From contig NZ_CP073105.1 of the NCBI RefSeq assembly GCF_018138085.1, forward strand, positions 4,588,001 through 4,652,000: 64,000 bases of DNA, written 5' to 3'. Below are positions 55,085 to 63,878 of the stretch, piece after piece (the stretch's first letter is position 1; each line of letters opens with the position of its first letter). The DNA is from Stutzerimonas stutzeri (GTDB taxonomy: Bacteria; Pseudomonadota; Gammaproteobacteria; Pseudomonadales; Pseudomonadaceae). The notes beneath the pieces are model-generated. The model ran no database searches. It was not told the DNA's origin and saw only the letters and a list, made by a program, of their open reading frames with translations. Position numbers and translations under genes: made by a program.

Positions 55085-57928
55085 TCACAGCTGGGTGACC
55101 TGGATCCGCGGCAGGAACTCGACCTGCTCGCGGGTGAAGGCCTCGAACTCCTGCTGCCATTGTGACGGCGTCTCGACCTTGTGCACCTGCACCGCGGTGA
55201 CCTTGTACTCCGGACAGTTGGTGGCCCAGTCGGAGTTGTCGGTGGTGATCACGTTGGCGCCGGATTCCGGGTGGTGGAAGGTGGTGTACACCACACCCGG
55301 CTGCATGCGCTGGGTGACCTTGGCGCGCATCACCGTCTCGCCGGCCCGGCTGTTGATGCCGACCCAGTCGCCGTCCTTGATGCCACGGTCCTCGGCGTCC
55401 ACCGGGTGCAGTTCGAGGATGTCCTCGGCGTGCCAGGCGCCGTTGGCGGTGCGGCGGGTCTGCGCGCCGACGTTGTACTGCGAGAGGATGCGGCCGGTAG
55501 TGAGCACCAGCGGACGCTTGCGCGAGGTGCGCTCCTCGGTCGGGATGAACTCGGTAACCATGAAGCGCCCTTTGCCGCGCACGAAGGCATCCTCGTGCAT
55601 GATCGGCGTGCCTTCCGGCGCCTCGTCGTTGCACGGCCACTGGATACTGCCCATGCGGTCGAGCTTGGCGTAGCTGACGCCGGTGAAGGTCGGGGTCAGG
55701 CGGGCGATCTCGTCCATGATCTGCGACGGATGGGTGTAGTTCATCGGGTAGCCGAGGGCGTTGGACAGCGCCACCGTCACTTCCCAGTCTTCCTTGCCGG
55801 CCAGCGCCGGCATCACCTTGCGCACCGGCGAGATGCGCCGCTCGGCGTTGGTGAAGGTGCCGTTCTTCTCCAGGAACGAAGCGCCGGGCAGGAACACGTG
55901 GGCGTACTTGGCGGTTTCGTTGAGGAACAGGTCCTGCACCACCACGCACTCCATGGCCTTGAGCGCATCGGTGACATGCTGGGTGTCGGGGTCGGACTGC
56001 GCCGGGTCTTCGCCCTGCACGTAGAGGCCCTTGAAGGTGCCGGCGTGGGCCGCGGCGAGCATGTTCGGGATCCGCAGGCCCGGCTCGTCGAGCAGACTGA
56101 CGCCCCAGGCGGCCTCGAACTGCGGCCGTACCACCGGATCGGAGACGTGGCGGTAGCCGGGCAGCTCGTGGGGGAAGGAGCCCATGTCGCAGGAGCCTTG
56201 CACGTTGTTCTGCCCACGCAGCGGGTTCACCCCGACGCCCGGACGGCCGATATTGCCAGTGGCCATGGCCAGGTTGGCGATCGCCATCACGGTGGACGAG
56301 CCCTGGCTGTGCTCGGTGACGCCCAGGCCGTAGTAGATCGCGGCGTTGCCGCCGGTGGCATACAGGCGTGCGGCGGCGCGCACCTCGGCAGCCGGCACGC
56401 CGGTCAGCTCCTCCATGGCCTCGGGGCTGTTGCGCTGCTCGCTGACGAAGGCACGCCATTGTTCGAAGGCCTCGGCCTCGCAGCGCTCGGCGACGAAGGC
56501 TTCGTTGATCAGGCCCTCGGTGGCGATGACATGGCCCAGGCTGTTGAGCAGGGCGACGTTGCTGCCGGGACGCAGTTGCAGATGATGCTCGGCCTTGATG
56601 TGCGGGCTGCGCACCAGGTCGATGCCGCGCGGGTCGGCGACGATCAACCGCGCGCCTTCACGCAGGCGGCGCTTGAGCTGCGAGCCGAACACCGGGTGGC
56701 CGTCGGTGGGGTTGGCGCCGATCACCAGTATCACGTCGGCGGACAGCACCGAATCGAAGTCCTGGGTACCGGCGGACTCGCCGAGGGTGACCTTGAGACC
56801 GTAGCCGGTCGGCGAGTGGCAGACCCGCGCGCAGGTATCGACGTTGTTGTTGCCGAAGGCGGCACGCACCAGCTTCTGCACCAGGTAGGTTTCCTCGTTG
56901 GTGCAACGCGAGGAGGTCAGCCCGCCGACCGAGTCCCGGCCGTACTGCGCCTGGATCTCCTTGAAGCGCCTGGCGGCATAGCCGATCGCCTCGTCCCAAC
57001 TCACCGGGCGCCAGGGTTCGCTGATGCTGTCGCGGATCATCGGCGTCTTGATGCGGTCCGGATGGGTGGCATAACCCCAGGCGAAACGACCCTTGACGCA
57101 GGCGTGGCCGTGGTTGGCGTGGCCGTTCTTGTTCGGCACCATGCGCACCACTTCGTTGCCCTTGACCTCGGCGTTGAACGAGCAGCCCACGCCGCAGTAG
57201 GCGCAAGTGGTGGTCACGCTGCGCTCGGCCTGGCCCATCTCGATCAGCGATTTCTCGGTCAGGGTGGCGGTCGGGCAGGCATTCACGCAGGCGCCACAGG
57301 ACACGCACTCGGAATCGATGAAGCTCTCGTCCTGGCTGGCGGCTACCCGCGAATCGAAGCCACGGCCATCGATGGTCAGGGCGAAGGTGCCCTGCACTTC
57401 TTCACAGGCCCGCACGCAGCGGTTGCAGACGATGCACTTGGCCGGGTCGTAGGTGAAATAGGGGTTGGATTCGTCCTTGGGCTCGGCCAGGTGCGTCTTC
57501 ACCGGGTCGTAGCGCACCTCGCGCAGGCCGACCACGCCGGCCATGTCCTGCAGCTCGCAGTTGCCGTTGGCCGAGCAGGTCAGGCAATCGAGCGGGTGGT
57601 CGGATATGTACAGCTCCATGGTGCCGCGGCGCAGTTCGGCGAGCTTGGGGCTCTGCGTGCGGACCTTCATGCCCGGCTCTACCGGGGTGGTGCAGGACGC
57701 CGGATAACCGCGGCGGCCTTCGATTTCCACAGTGCACAGGCGGCAGGAGCCGAACGGCTCCAGGCTGTCGCTGGCGCACAGCTTGGGCACGGCGATGCCG
57801 GCCTCTTGCGCGGCGCGCATGACCGATGTGCCAGCCGGCACGGTGATGGCGGTGCCGTCGATTTCCACCGTTACCGGGGCGCCGGTGCGGGCGGGAGTGC
57901 CATAGTCGAGTTCACGATACAGGGCCAT
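55085..57928 (-). CDS. fdsA: NAD-dependent formate dehydrogenase alpha subunit (Mo/W-bisMGD)
   Basis: 947 residues. A 2Fe-2S ferredoxin domain (about 20-100, with CRLCTVEIEGRRG), His-Cys 4Fe-4S region HPLDCLTCSANGNCELQDM, two 4Fe-4S ferredoxin motifs (CIVCNRCVRAC and CVSCGACVNACP) and the 4Fe-4S motif CAYCGVGCS precede the bisMGD catalytic domain. The active-site residue is Cys at about 370 in ARVCHSPT, a cysteine and not selenocysteine. It oxidises formate to CO2; electrons pass to FdsB. Soluble, cytoplasmic, part of the FdsGBA complex. It starts 15 bases after the fdsB stop. Confidence 0.96.
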   Translation of the reverse strand: MALYRELDYGTPARTGAPVTVEIDGTAITVPAGTSVMRAAQEAGIAVPKLCASDSLEPFGSCRLCTVEIEGRRGYPASCTTPVEPGMKVRTQSPKLAELRRGTMELYISDHPLDCLTCSANGNCELQDMAGVVGLREVRYDPVKTHLAEPKDESNPYFTYDPAKCIVCNRCVRACEEVQGTFALTIDGRGFDSRVAASQDESFIDSECVSCGACVNACPTATLTEKSLIEMGQAERSVTTTCAYCGVGCSFNAEVKGNEVVRMVPNKNGHANHGHACVKGRFAWGYATHPDRIKTPMIRDSISEPWRPVSWDEAIGYAARRFKEIQAQYGRDSVGGLTSSRCTNEETYLVQKLVRAAFGNNNVDTCARVCHSPTGYGLKVTLGESAGTQDFDSVLSADVILVIGANPTDGHPVFGSQLKRRLREGARLIVADPRGIDLVRSPHIKAEHHLQLRPGSNVALLNSLGHVIATEGLINEAFVAERCEAEAFEQWRAFVSEQRNSPEAMEELTGVPAAEVRAAARLYATGGNAAIYYGLGVTEHSQGSSTVMAIANLAMATGNIGRPGVGVNPLRGQNNVQGSCDMGSFPHELPGYRHVSDPVVRPQFEAAWGVSLLDEPGLRIPNMLAAAHAGTFKGLYVQGEDPAQSDPDTQHVTDALKAMECVVVQDLFLNETAKYAHVFLPGASFLEKNGTFTNAERRISPVRKVMPALAGKEDWEVTVALSNALGYPMNYTHPSQIMDEIARLTPTFTGVSYAKLDRMGSIQWPCNDEAPEGTPIMHEDAFVRGKGRFMVTEFIPTEERTSRKRPLVLTTGRILSQYNVGAQTRRTANGAWHAEDILELHPVDAEDRGIKDGDWVGINSRAGETVMRAKVTQRMQPGVVYTTFHHPESGANVITTDNSDWATNCPEYKVTAVQVHKVETPSQWQQEFEAFTREQVEFLPRIQVTQL

Positions 57929-57943
57929 GTCTATGCCTCCGGA

Positions 57944-59506
57944 TCAGCGGGCTTCGGCGGTGTCGCCGAAATCCTCGGGAAAGTGGTTGATGGCGCTCAG
58001 CACCGGATAGGGCGTCATCCCGCCGAGGGCACAGAGCGACGCACCGAGCATGGTGTCGCAGAGGCTCTTGAGCAGCTCGATACGGCCCGGCTGCGGGCCT
58101 TCGGAACGGGCGACGATGATCTGGTCGAGCAGCTCCTCGCCACGGGTAGAACCGATCCGGCAGGGTGTGCATTTGCCGCAGGACTCGATGGCGCAGAATT
58201 CCATGGCGTAGCGCGCCATCTCGGCCAGGTCCACCGTGTCGTCGAACACCACGATGCCGCCGTGGCCGAGCACCGCGCCGAGGGCGGCGAAGGCCTCGTA
58301 GTCCAGCGGGGTATCGAACTGCGACTCCGGCAGATAGGCACCCAGCGGGCCGCCGACCTGTACCGCACGGATCGGCCGGCCGCTGGCCGAACCTCCACCA
58401 TACTCATATAGCAGCTCGCGCAGGGTGATGCCGAAGGCCTTCTCGATCAGGCCGCCGCGGGCGATGTTGCCGGTCAGCTGGATCGGCAAGGTGCCGAGCG
58501 AGCGGCCCATGCCGTAGTCCTTGTAGTAGGCGCCGCCCTTGTCGAGGATGATCGGCACCGAGGCCAGGGAGATCACGTTATTGATCACCGTCGGCATGCC
58601 GAACAGGCCCTCGATGGCCGGCAGCGGCGGCTTCGGCCGCACGGTGCCGCGCTTGCCTTCGACGCTTTCCAGCAGCGCGGTTTCTTCGCCACATATATAG
58701 GCGCCGGCGCCGCGGCGCAGCTCCAGGTGAAAGGCCTTGCCGCTGCCGAGCACGTCGTCGCCCAGGTAACCGGCGGCATAGGCGCTGGCGATCGTCGCCT
58801 TGAGCGCCGCCTCGGCATGCGGGTATTCGGAGCGCAGGTAGATGTAGCCCATGGTGGCGCCGACGGCGAGACCGGCGATGGTCATGCCCTCGATCAGCAC
58901 GTAGGGGTCGTCTTCCATCACCATGCGGTCGGAGAAGGTGCCCGAGTCGCCTTCGTCGGCGTTGCAGACGATGTATTTCTGCGCCGCCTCGCAGCCGAGC
59001 ACGGTGCGCCACTTGATGCCGGTGGGAAACGCCGCGCCGCCACGGCCGCGCAGGCCGGACTCGGTGACTTCGGCGACGATCGCCTCGGGCGTCATGGTCA
59101 GGGCGCGTTGGAGCCCGCGATAGCCATCGTGGGCGATGTAATCTTCCAGCGACAGCGGATCGGTGATGCCGGCGCGGGCGAAGGTCAGGCGCTCCTGGCG
59201 CTTGAGGTATTCGATCTCCTCGGTCAGGCCCTGGCCCAGCGGATGCTCGCCGCCCGTCAGGAAGCCAGCATCGAACAGCCCCGCGACGTCCCTGGCCTTG
59301 ACCGGGCCATAAGCCACGCGGCCTGCGGCGGTGGCGACCTCGACCAGCGGCTCTAGCCAGAACAGCCCGCGCGAGCCGTTACGCACCAGTTTCACTTCGA
59401 TATTGCGCGCCGCGGCCTCGGCAACGATGGCCTGGGCCACCTTGTCGGCACCCAGGCTCAGCGCGGTGGCATCACGCGGCACATAAACGGTGATGGATTC
59501 GCTCAT
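57944..59506 (-). CDS. fdsB: NAD-dependent formate dehydrogenase beta subunit (NADH/FMN-binding)
   Basis: 520 residues, NuoF-like. The N-terminal region holds a thioredoxin-like domain; then SGLRGRGGAAFPTGIKW, the NADH-binding NADEGDSGTFSDR and GAYICGEETALLESVEGKRG are present. The C-terminal 4Fe-4S motif is SCGKCTPCRIGSTRGEELL. It accepts electrons from FdsA through Fe-S centres to FMN and NAD. It overlaps fdsG by four bases (ATGA). Confidence 0.95.
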   Translation of the reverse strand: MSESITVYVPRDATALSLGADKVAQAIVAEAAARNIEVKLVRNGSRGLFWLEPLVEVATAAGRVAYGPVKARDVAGLFDAGFLTGGEHPLGQGLTEEIEYLKRQERLTFARAGITDPLSLEDYIAHDGYRGLQRALTMTPEAIVAEVTESGLRGRGGAAFPTGIKWRTVLGCEAAQKYIVCNADEGDSGTFSDRMVMEDDPYVLIEGMTIAGLAVGATMGYIYLRSEYPHAEAALKATIASAYAAGYLGDDVLGSGKAFHLELRRGAGAYICGEETALLESVEGKRGTVRPKPPLPAIEGLFGMPTVINNVISLASVPIILDKGGAYYKDYGMGRSLGTLPIQLTGNIARGGLIEKAFGITLRELLYEYGGGSASGRPIRAVQVGGPLGAYLPESQFDTPLDYEAFAALGAVLGHGGIVVFDDTVDLAEMARYAMEFCAIESCGKCTPCRIGSTRGEELLDQIIVARSEGPQPGRIELLKSLCDTMLGASLCALGGMTPYPVLSAINHFPEDFGDTAEAR

Positions 59507-59997
59507 GCGCGCATCTCCTGTTCAGCCAACAGTTCCAGCAGGCCCTCGGCATCGACGCGGCCATGCAGCTCGCCGTTGAGCATGGCGTTCGGTGCGCAGG
59601 CGCAGTTGCCCAGGCAGTACACCGGCTCGAAAGTGAGGCTGCCGTCTTCGCGGGTCTCGCCGAGCGGCAGGCCCAGTTTCGCCTCGAGTTCGGCCGTCAG
59701 GGCCTTTACCCCCATCGACCGGCAGGCCTCGGCCTGGCACAGCTTGAGCACCTGGCGGCCCGGCGGCGTGGCGCGGAAATCGTGGTAGAAGCTGACCACC
59801 CCGTGAACCTCGGCGCGTGACAGGCTCAGGTCCTCGGCGATCAGCGGCAACAGCTCCGGTGGCACCGCGCCAAGGCGGTCCTGGATGTCATGCAAGATGG
59901 GTAACAGCGCGCCTGGCCGACCGCGGTGGACGGCCAGTACCTCACGGGCGACGGCCTGGCACTGCTCGGGAGCGAAGCGCTGGGGAAGAGTGGCCAT
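59503..59997 (-). CDS. fdsG: NAD-dependent formate dehydrogenase gamma subunit (2Fe-2S, NuoE-like)
   Basis: 164 residues. The thioredoxin-like 2Fe-2S domain shows the four cysteines of LKLCQAEACRSMG and VYCLGNCACAPNAM. VVSFYHDFRATPPGRQVLK is the family core. It is the first gene of the minus-strand operon fdsG-fdsB-fdsA-fdsD-fdhD, starting at the ATG at 59997 with a control region of 339 bases behind it. Confidence 0.95.
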   Translation of the reverse strand: MATLPQRFAPEQCQAVAREVLAVHRGRPGALLPILHDIQDRLGAVPPELLPLIAEDLSLSRAEVHGVVSFYHDFRATPPGRQVLKLCQAEACRSMGVKALTAELEAKLGLPLGETREDGSLTFEPVYCLGNCACAPNAMLNGELHGRVDAEGLLELLAEQEMRA

Positions 59998-59999
59998 GT

Positions 60000-60336
60000 T
60001 CTATGCTCCAGCCGGCGGCTATACCGGTACTGTCGGGAGACAAGCGCCATCAGAGCTTGTAAATAAATCTGCTGCGTTCGGCATCTCGCATTTCGGCGGT
60101 GCTCGCAATGCTCATGTATTTCAATACATTCCGCTTGCTGCGCTCCGGCGAAGCGCAATCTGCCTTCACTCGCGACGATTTCTTCACAACCTCTCACGGT
60201 TGATGGAAGCTTATCCCAGGCGGAACCCAAGGGGCTCGCCACATATGAATTGAAGTTCTTATACTTGGCCGCAAAGCGCCCATGTGCGGCACATTATCAT
60301 GGGCTTTCAGCCGAACAAATATGAAGTAGAGAGCAT
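60000..60336. promoter_or_regulatory. Control region between divergent fdsG and the regulator gene
   Basis: 337 bases without a gene. An inverted-repeat element at about 60087-60158 takes up the middle. On the regulator side, ATATGAA occurs at 60243-60249 and again at 60319-60325, and CATATGA at the regulator's start codon (60335), spaced for possible binding sites. I cannot name a clear -35/-10 pair. Control of both the fds operon and the regulator must lie here. Confidence 0.5.
60087..60158. repeat. Long imperfect inverted-repeat element
   Basis: The arm CATTTCGGCGGTGCTCGCAA...ATGTATT (60087-60120) and the arm AATACAT...GCTGCGCTCCGGCGAAGCGCAA (60123-60158) pair imperfectly around a TC loop; the central ATGTATT/AATACAT is perfect. 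It recalls intergenic repeats that occur in many copies in P. stutzeri-like genomes, a recollection not checked here. Confidence 0.6.
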
Positions 60337-61425
60337 ATGATCCGCATCGAAATCCAGCCACGCTGGCGTTTCCATCAGCGCGACGGCAGCAGCCTCGACC
60401 CCCAGGGGCTGGAACTGCTGCAAGCCGTGCACGACACCGGCAAGCTGACCGAGGCCGCCGCCCGCGTTGGCTATTCCTATCGCCATGCCTGGAACCTCCT
60501 CGGCAAATGGCAGGCCTTCTTCGGCAGCCCACTGATCGAGCTGGAACGCGGCAAGGGTGCACGCCTGGCACCGCTCGGCGAGAAGCTGCTGTGGGCCGAC
60601 CAGCGCATCCGTGCGCGGCTGTCGCCGCAACTGGACAACCTGGCCGGCGAGCTGGAACTGGAACTGAATCGGGTGCTGCAGGCCAGCAACCCCGGCCTGC
60701 GTATCCACGCCAGCCACGGTTTCGCCGTAGCGGCGCTGCGCGAGTGGCTGGAGCGCGACCCCAGTTGGCAGTGGGACGTACAGTTTCGCAGCGGCAGCGA
60801 GGCGATCATCGCCCTGCATCGCCACGACTGCGAAGTGGCCGGCCTGCATGTGCCGGCCGGCCCGCTCGGCGCGCTCAGCATGAACCGCATCCAGCCCTGG
60901 CTGCGCCCCGACCAGCGGGTGATCACCTTCGTCGTGCGCACCCAGGGGTTGATGCTCGCCCCCGGTAATCCGCTCGGCATCGAGGGGCTGGCGGACCTGG
61001 CGCGTGGCGAGCCGCGCTTCGTCAACCGCGAACCGGGTTCGGGCACGCGCCTGTTGTTCGAGGACCTGCTGCGCCGCGACGAGCTGGACAGCGCCACGAT
61101 CAGGGGTTTTCACAACGAGGAGTTCACCCATGCCGCAGTGGCTGCCTACGTGGCCAGTGGCATGGCCGACGTCGGCTTCGGCGTCGAGGCGGCGGCGCGC
61201 CAGTTCGGCCTGACCTTCCTGCCAATGGCGCGCGAACACTACTGCCTGCTGTGCCGCGAGGACAGCCTCGAGCTGCCGGCCATGGGCGCGCTGCTGCGGG
61301 TGTTGCAGAACCCCGAGTTCCAGGCGCGCATCAGCCAACTGCCCGGCTACGCCTTGAGCCGTCCCGGCGAGGTGCTGCCGCTGACCCAGGCGCTGGAGCA
61401 ATGGAGTCGCGAGAGCCTGCTTTGA
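60337..61425 (+). CDS. ModE/LysR-type regulator with periplasmic-binding-like domain (FdsR-like)
   Basis: 362 residues. An N-terminal winged HTH (LELLQAVHDTGKLTEAAARV followed by GYSYRHAWNLLGKW) of the ModE/LysR type is joined to a substrate-binding domain (about 120-340) with REPGSGTRLLFEDLLRRD and TFVVRTQGLMLAPGNPLG. The second half is like molybdate/tungstate-type or PBP_like sensors. Its divergent position from fdsGBAD suggests control of formate dehydrogenase, with a ligand of formate, molybdate or a related anion. This follows the FdsR of Cupriavidus in position; the ligand is not shown by the sequence. Confidence 0.85.
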   Translation: MIRIEIQPRWRFHQRDGSSLDPQGLELLQAVHDTGKLTEAAARVGYSYRHAWNLLGKWQAFFGSPLIELERGKGARLAPLGEKLLWADQRIRARLSPQLDNLAGELELELNRVLQASNPGLRIHASHGFAVAALREWLERDPSWQWDVQFRSGSEAIIALHRHDCEVAGLHVPAGPLGALSMNRIQPWLRPDQRVITFVVRTQGLMLAPGNPLGIEGLADLARGEPRFVNREPGSGTRLLFEDLLRRDELDSATIRGFHNEEFTHAAVAAYVASGMADVGFGVEAAARQFGLTFLPMAREHYCLLCREDSLELPAMGALLRVLQNPEFQARISQLPGYALSRPGEVLPLTQALEQWSRESLL

Positions 61426-61560
61426 GCGCTCCCAAACTCGGCTGAATCGTGAGCCGTCTCACAAAGCCAACAAGCGAACAACCGAAACGGGAACTCGGCG
61501 CGAGCTCGCCAGTCTATGGCGCAAATCTCGCCGCAAGGCGGCTCTGTCCTCGAGGTGTCT

Positions 61561-62022
61561 ATGAAGTCCATGCAGTTGCTCCTCCTCTCCCTCGGCCTGA
61601 CCTGTGGCGGCTACGCCCTGGCGGGCAACACCGACGCGGCCGTGGGCGGCGCGCTGGGAGGCGTCTTGGGCACGGTCGTCGGTGAGCAGCTGGGTGGTTC
61701 GACCGGCGCGACCATCGGTGCCGGTGTCGGCGGTGCCGCCGGAGGCATGGTCGGTGCCGACAAGCGCAGCCGTACCGAGGCGGCCATCGGTGGCGGTCTC
61801 GGCGCCGCGGGCGGTAACGTCATCGGCCAACGTGTTGGCGGCAGCACCGGGGGCCTGATCGGTGCGGCATTGGGCGGAGGTGCCGGTGGAGCGCTCGGCA
61901 ACGAGTACGGCGACGATGACGACTATCGCGGCGACCGGCATTATCGTGACGATCGTCGGTACTACGGGCACCCGGGTAAAGCCAAGGGACACTGGAAGCA
62001 CAAACACAAGCATCACCACTAA
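61561..62022 (+). CDS. Glycine-zipper domain exported protein
   Basis: 153 residues from MKSMQLLLLSLGLTCGGYAL, a signal peptide ending near ALAG. The mature protein is a run of glycine zippers (AVGGALGGVLGTVVGEQLGG, GATIGAGVGGAAGGMVGAD and GGGLGAAGGNVIGQ), then a basic and histidine-rich tail ending HKHKHHH. The zippers suggest a membrane-associated or pore-like oligomer; the tail could bind metal. No family name beyond the glycine-zipper type was recognised. Confidence 0.85.
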   Translation: MKSMQLLLLSLGLTCGGYALAGNTDAAVGGALGGVLGTVVGEQLGGSTGATIGAGVGGAAGGMVGADKRSRTEAAIGGGLGAAGGNVIGQRVGGSTGGLIGAALGGGAGGALGNEYGDDDDYRGDRHYRDDRRYYGHPGKAKGHWKHKHKHHH

Positions 62023-62124
62023 GCCAGCCGCTCCGCAGCGCCGCGCATCGCGGGACTGCCATTCATCACAGCGACACGGCCGAGAAGTTCGGCCGTTCAG
62101 CTGGTCTACCCGCAGGGCCGAGAC

Positions 62125-62568
62125 TTACTCGGCCATCATTACCAGCGCTTCCAGCGCCTGGCGCAAATCACTCGGGATCGGTGTCGGCCGGTTGCTGGCA
62201 CGATCCACGAACACATGCACGAAGCGTCCCGCCGCACAGGCCTGCGCTTCGCCTGCCTTGAATATCGCCAGCTCGTACTGCACTGAGCTGTTGCCAAGTT
62301 TGCCGACCCGCAGGCCGACTTCCAACGCATCGGGAAAGGCGATGGAGGCGAAGTAGTCACAGGACGAGCTGACGACGAACCCCACCACCTCGCCTTGGTG
62401 AATATCCAGCCCGCCACGCTCGATCAGATAGGCATTCACCGCGCTGTCGAAATAGCTGTAATAGACGACGTTATTTACGTGGCCGTAGATGTCGTTGTCA
62501 TGCCAACGCGTGGTGATCGACTGGAAATGTCGGTAATCGGCGCGCAGGTGCTGCGGTTGTTCGGCCAT
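62125..62568 (-). CDS. Acyl-CoA thioesterase (4HBT hotdog family)
   Basis: 147 residues. The 4-hydroxybenzoyl-CoA thioesterase-type active site is TTRWHDNDIYGHVNNVVYYS, with the catalytic Asp in WHDND. The hotdog core continues with EVVGFVVSSSCDYFASI and VQYELAIFKAGEAQACA. It cleaves acyl-CoA to free acid; substrate chain length unknown. It lies 58 bases downstream of the iron alcohol dehydrogenase, same strand. Confidence 0.9.
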   Translation of the reverse strand: MAEQPQHLRADYRHFQSITTRWHDNDIYGHVNNVVYYSYFDSAVNAYLIERGGLDIHQGEVVGFVVSSSCDYFASIAFPDALEVGLRVGKLGNSSVQYELAIFKAGEAQACAAGRFVHVFVDRASNRPTPIPSDLRQALEALVMMAE

Positions 62569-62626
62569 CTGGAGAATCCTTGTTCAGCAAACCGGCACAC
62601 CGCAGGCGAAGCGGTGCGCCAACGAG

Positions 62627-63790
62627 TCAATAAGCGGCGCGGTAGATGGCCAGGGCATCGGCCTCGGTCACTTCGCGCGGATTGTTGACCAGCAGGCGCT
62701 GTTGCAGCATCGCCTCCTTGGCCAGCTGCGGCAACATATCTTCCGGCACGCCGGCATCGCGCAGGCGGGTCGGCAGGCCGACACGCGCGCTCATCTGCTC
62801 GAATTCCTGAATCAGCTGCTCGGCATAGGTGGACGGGTCATCCGTACGCAGCCGATCACCGAGGATGATCGGTGCCAGCTCGCCGTAGTGCGTGGTCGCG
62901 GCGCTGACGTTGAAGCGCAGCACCTGTGGCAACACCAGCGCGTTCGACAGGCCGTGCGGAATATGGAAATTGCCACCCAGCGGATAGGCCAGCGCATGCA
63001 CCGCCGCCACCGGCGCGTTGGCAAACGCTTGGCCGGCCAGACAGGCGCCGAGCAGCATGGCCTGGCGCGCCTCGCGGTTGCTGCCGTTGTGCACGGCCTC
63101 GTCGAGATTGGCGGCCAGCAGGCGCAGCGCCTCGCGGGCCAGCAGGTCGGACATCGGGTTCTTCTTCAGCGCGCTGGTGTAGGCCTCGATGGCGTGCACC
63201 ATGGCGTCGATCCCAGTGGCAGCGGTCACGGCCGGCGGCAGGCCGAGGGTGAGGTCGGCATCGAGCAGCGCCAGATCCGGCAGCAGCAGTGGCGAGACCA
63301 CGCCCATCTTGGTCGTCTCGCCGGTGGTGATGATGGCGATCTGCGTAACCTCGGAACCGGTGCCGGCGGTGGTCGGCACCTGGATCAACGGTAGGCGCTG
63401 GCCCTTGGCATTTCCGACGCCGTAGACGTCCTGCAGCGTCTGCTGGCAGGCAGGATGCGCCAGCAGCGCCACCAGCTTGGCCACGTCCATCGAGCTGCCA
63501 CCACCGAAGCCGATCACCAGATCGGCCTTGGCTGACCGGGCCTGCTCCACAGCCGCCAGTACGATGTGCTCCGGCGGGTCGGCGACCACCTGATCGTAGA
63601 CCGCCACGGCAAGCCCCTCGGCCTCGAAGCCCGGCAACACCTCATTGAGCAGGCCGAAACGGGTAATGCCCGGATCGGTTACCACCAGCACCGAGCGCGC
63701 CCCACGTTCTTTGCAGAGGCTGGCCAGCCGGCGCGACGAGCCGGGCTCGCAGATCAATTGGGCGGTTGTGGCAAAGCTGAACGGATGCAT
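62627..63790 (-). CDS. Iron-containing alcohol dehydrogenase
   Basis: 387 residues, type III. NAD-binding motifs are IGFGGGSSMDVAK and PTTAGTGSEVTQ; the metal ligands lie in LLDADLTLGLPP, AATGIDAMVHAIEAY and VHALAYPLGGNFHIPHGLSN. It oxidises an alcohol or reduces an aldehyde with NAD(P) in the cytoplasm. A butanol- or propanediol-type role cannot be told from the sequence. The start at 63790 precedes the palindrome at 63857-63878, which lies upstream. Confidence 0.93.
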   Translation of the reverse strand: MHPFSFATTAQLICEPGSSRRLASLCKERGARSVLVVTDPGITRFGLLNEVLPGFEAEGLAVAVYDQVVADPPEHIVLAAVEQARSAKADLVIGFGGGSSMDVAKLVALLAHPACQQTLQDVYGVGNAKGQRLPLIQVPTTAGTGSEVTQIAIITTGETTKMGVVSPLLLPDLALLDADLTLGLPPAVTAATGIDAMVHAIEAYTSALKKNPMSDLLAREALRLLAANLDEAVHNGSNREARQAMLLGACLAGQAFANAPVAAVHALAYPLGGNFHIPHGLSNALVLPQVLRFNVSAATTHYGELAPIILGDRLRTDDPSTYAEQLIQEFEQMSARVGLPTRLRDAGVPEDMLPQLAKEAMLQQRLLVNNPREVTEADALAIYRAAY

Positions 63791-63856
63791 CGGTGCCTCC
63801 TGATTGTTTTGATTCGGGGTTGAGAGAGCAGCAGATCAAAAGCCCCCTCACCCCAG

Positions 63857-63878
63857 CCCTCTCCCCCAAGGGAGAGGG
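63857..63878. repeat. CCCTCTCCC/GGGAGAGGG palindrome
   Basis: Nine base pairs CCCTCTCCC (63857-63865) and GGGAGAGGG (63870-63878) with a four-base loop, preceded by CCCCTCACCCCAG. A related segment, CCTCCCCTCTGGGGAGAGG, follows at 63970-63988 just before the window end. The type is widespread as an interspersed repeat in Pseudomonas and relatives. Confidence 0.65.

Noticed and set aside
56800..56830. Selenocysteine codon at the FdsA active site
   Set aside because: The active-site region reads ARVCHSPT with an ordinary cysteine codon and no in-frame TGA.
55181..58411. A 1076-codon open frame on the plus strand across fdsA and fdsB
   Set aside because: It lies opposite well-identified formate dehydrogenase genes, has a composition rich in Arg, Gly, His and Ala without domains, and is the expected by-product of high-GC codon use.
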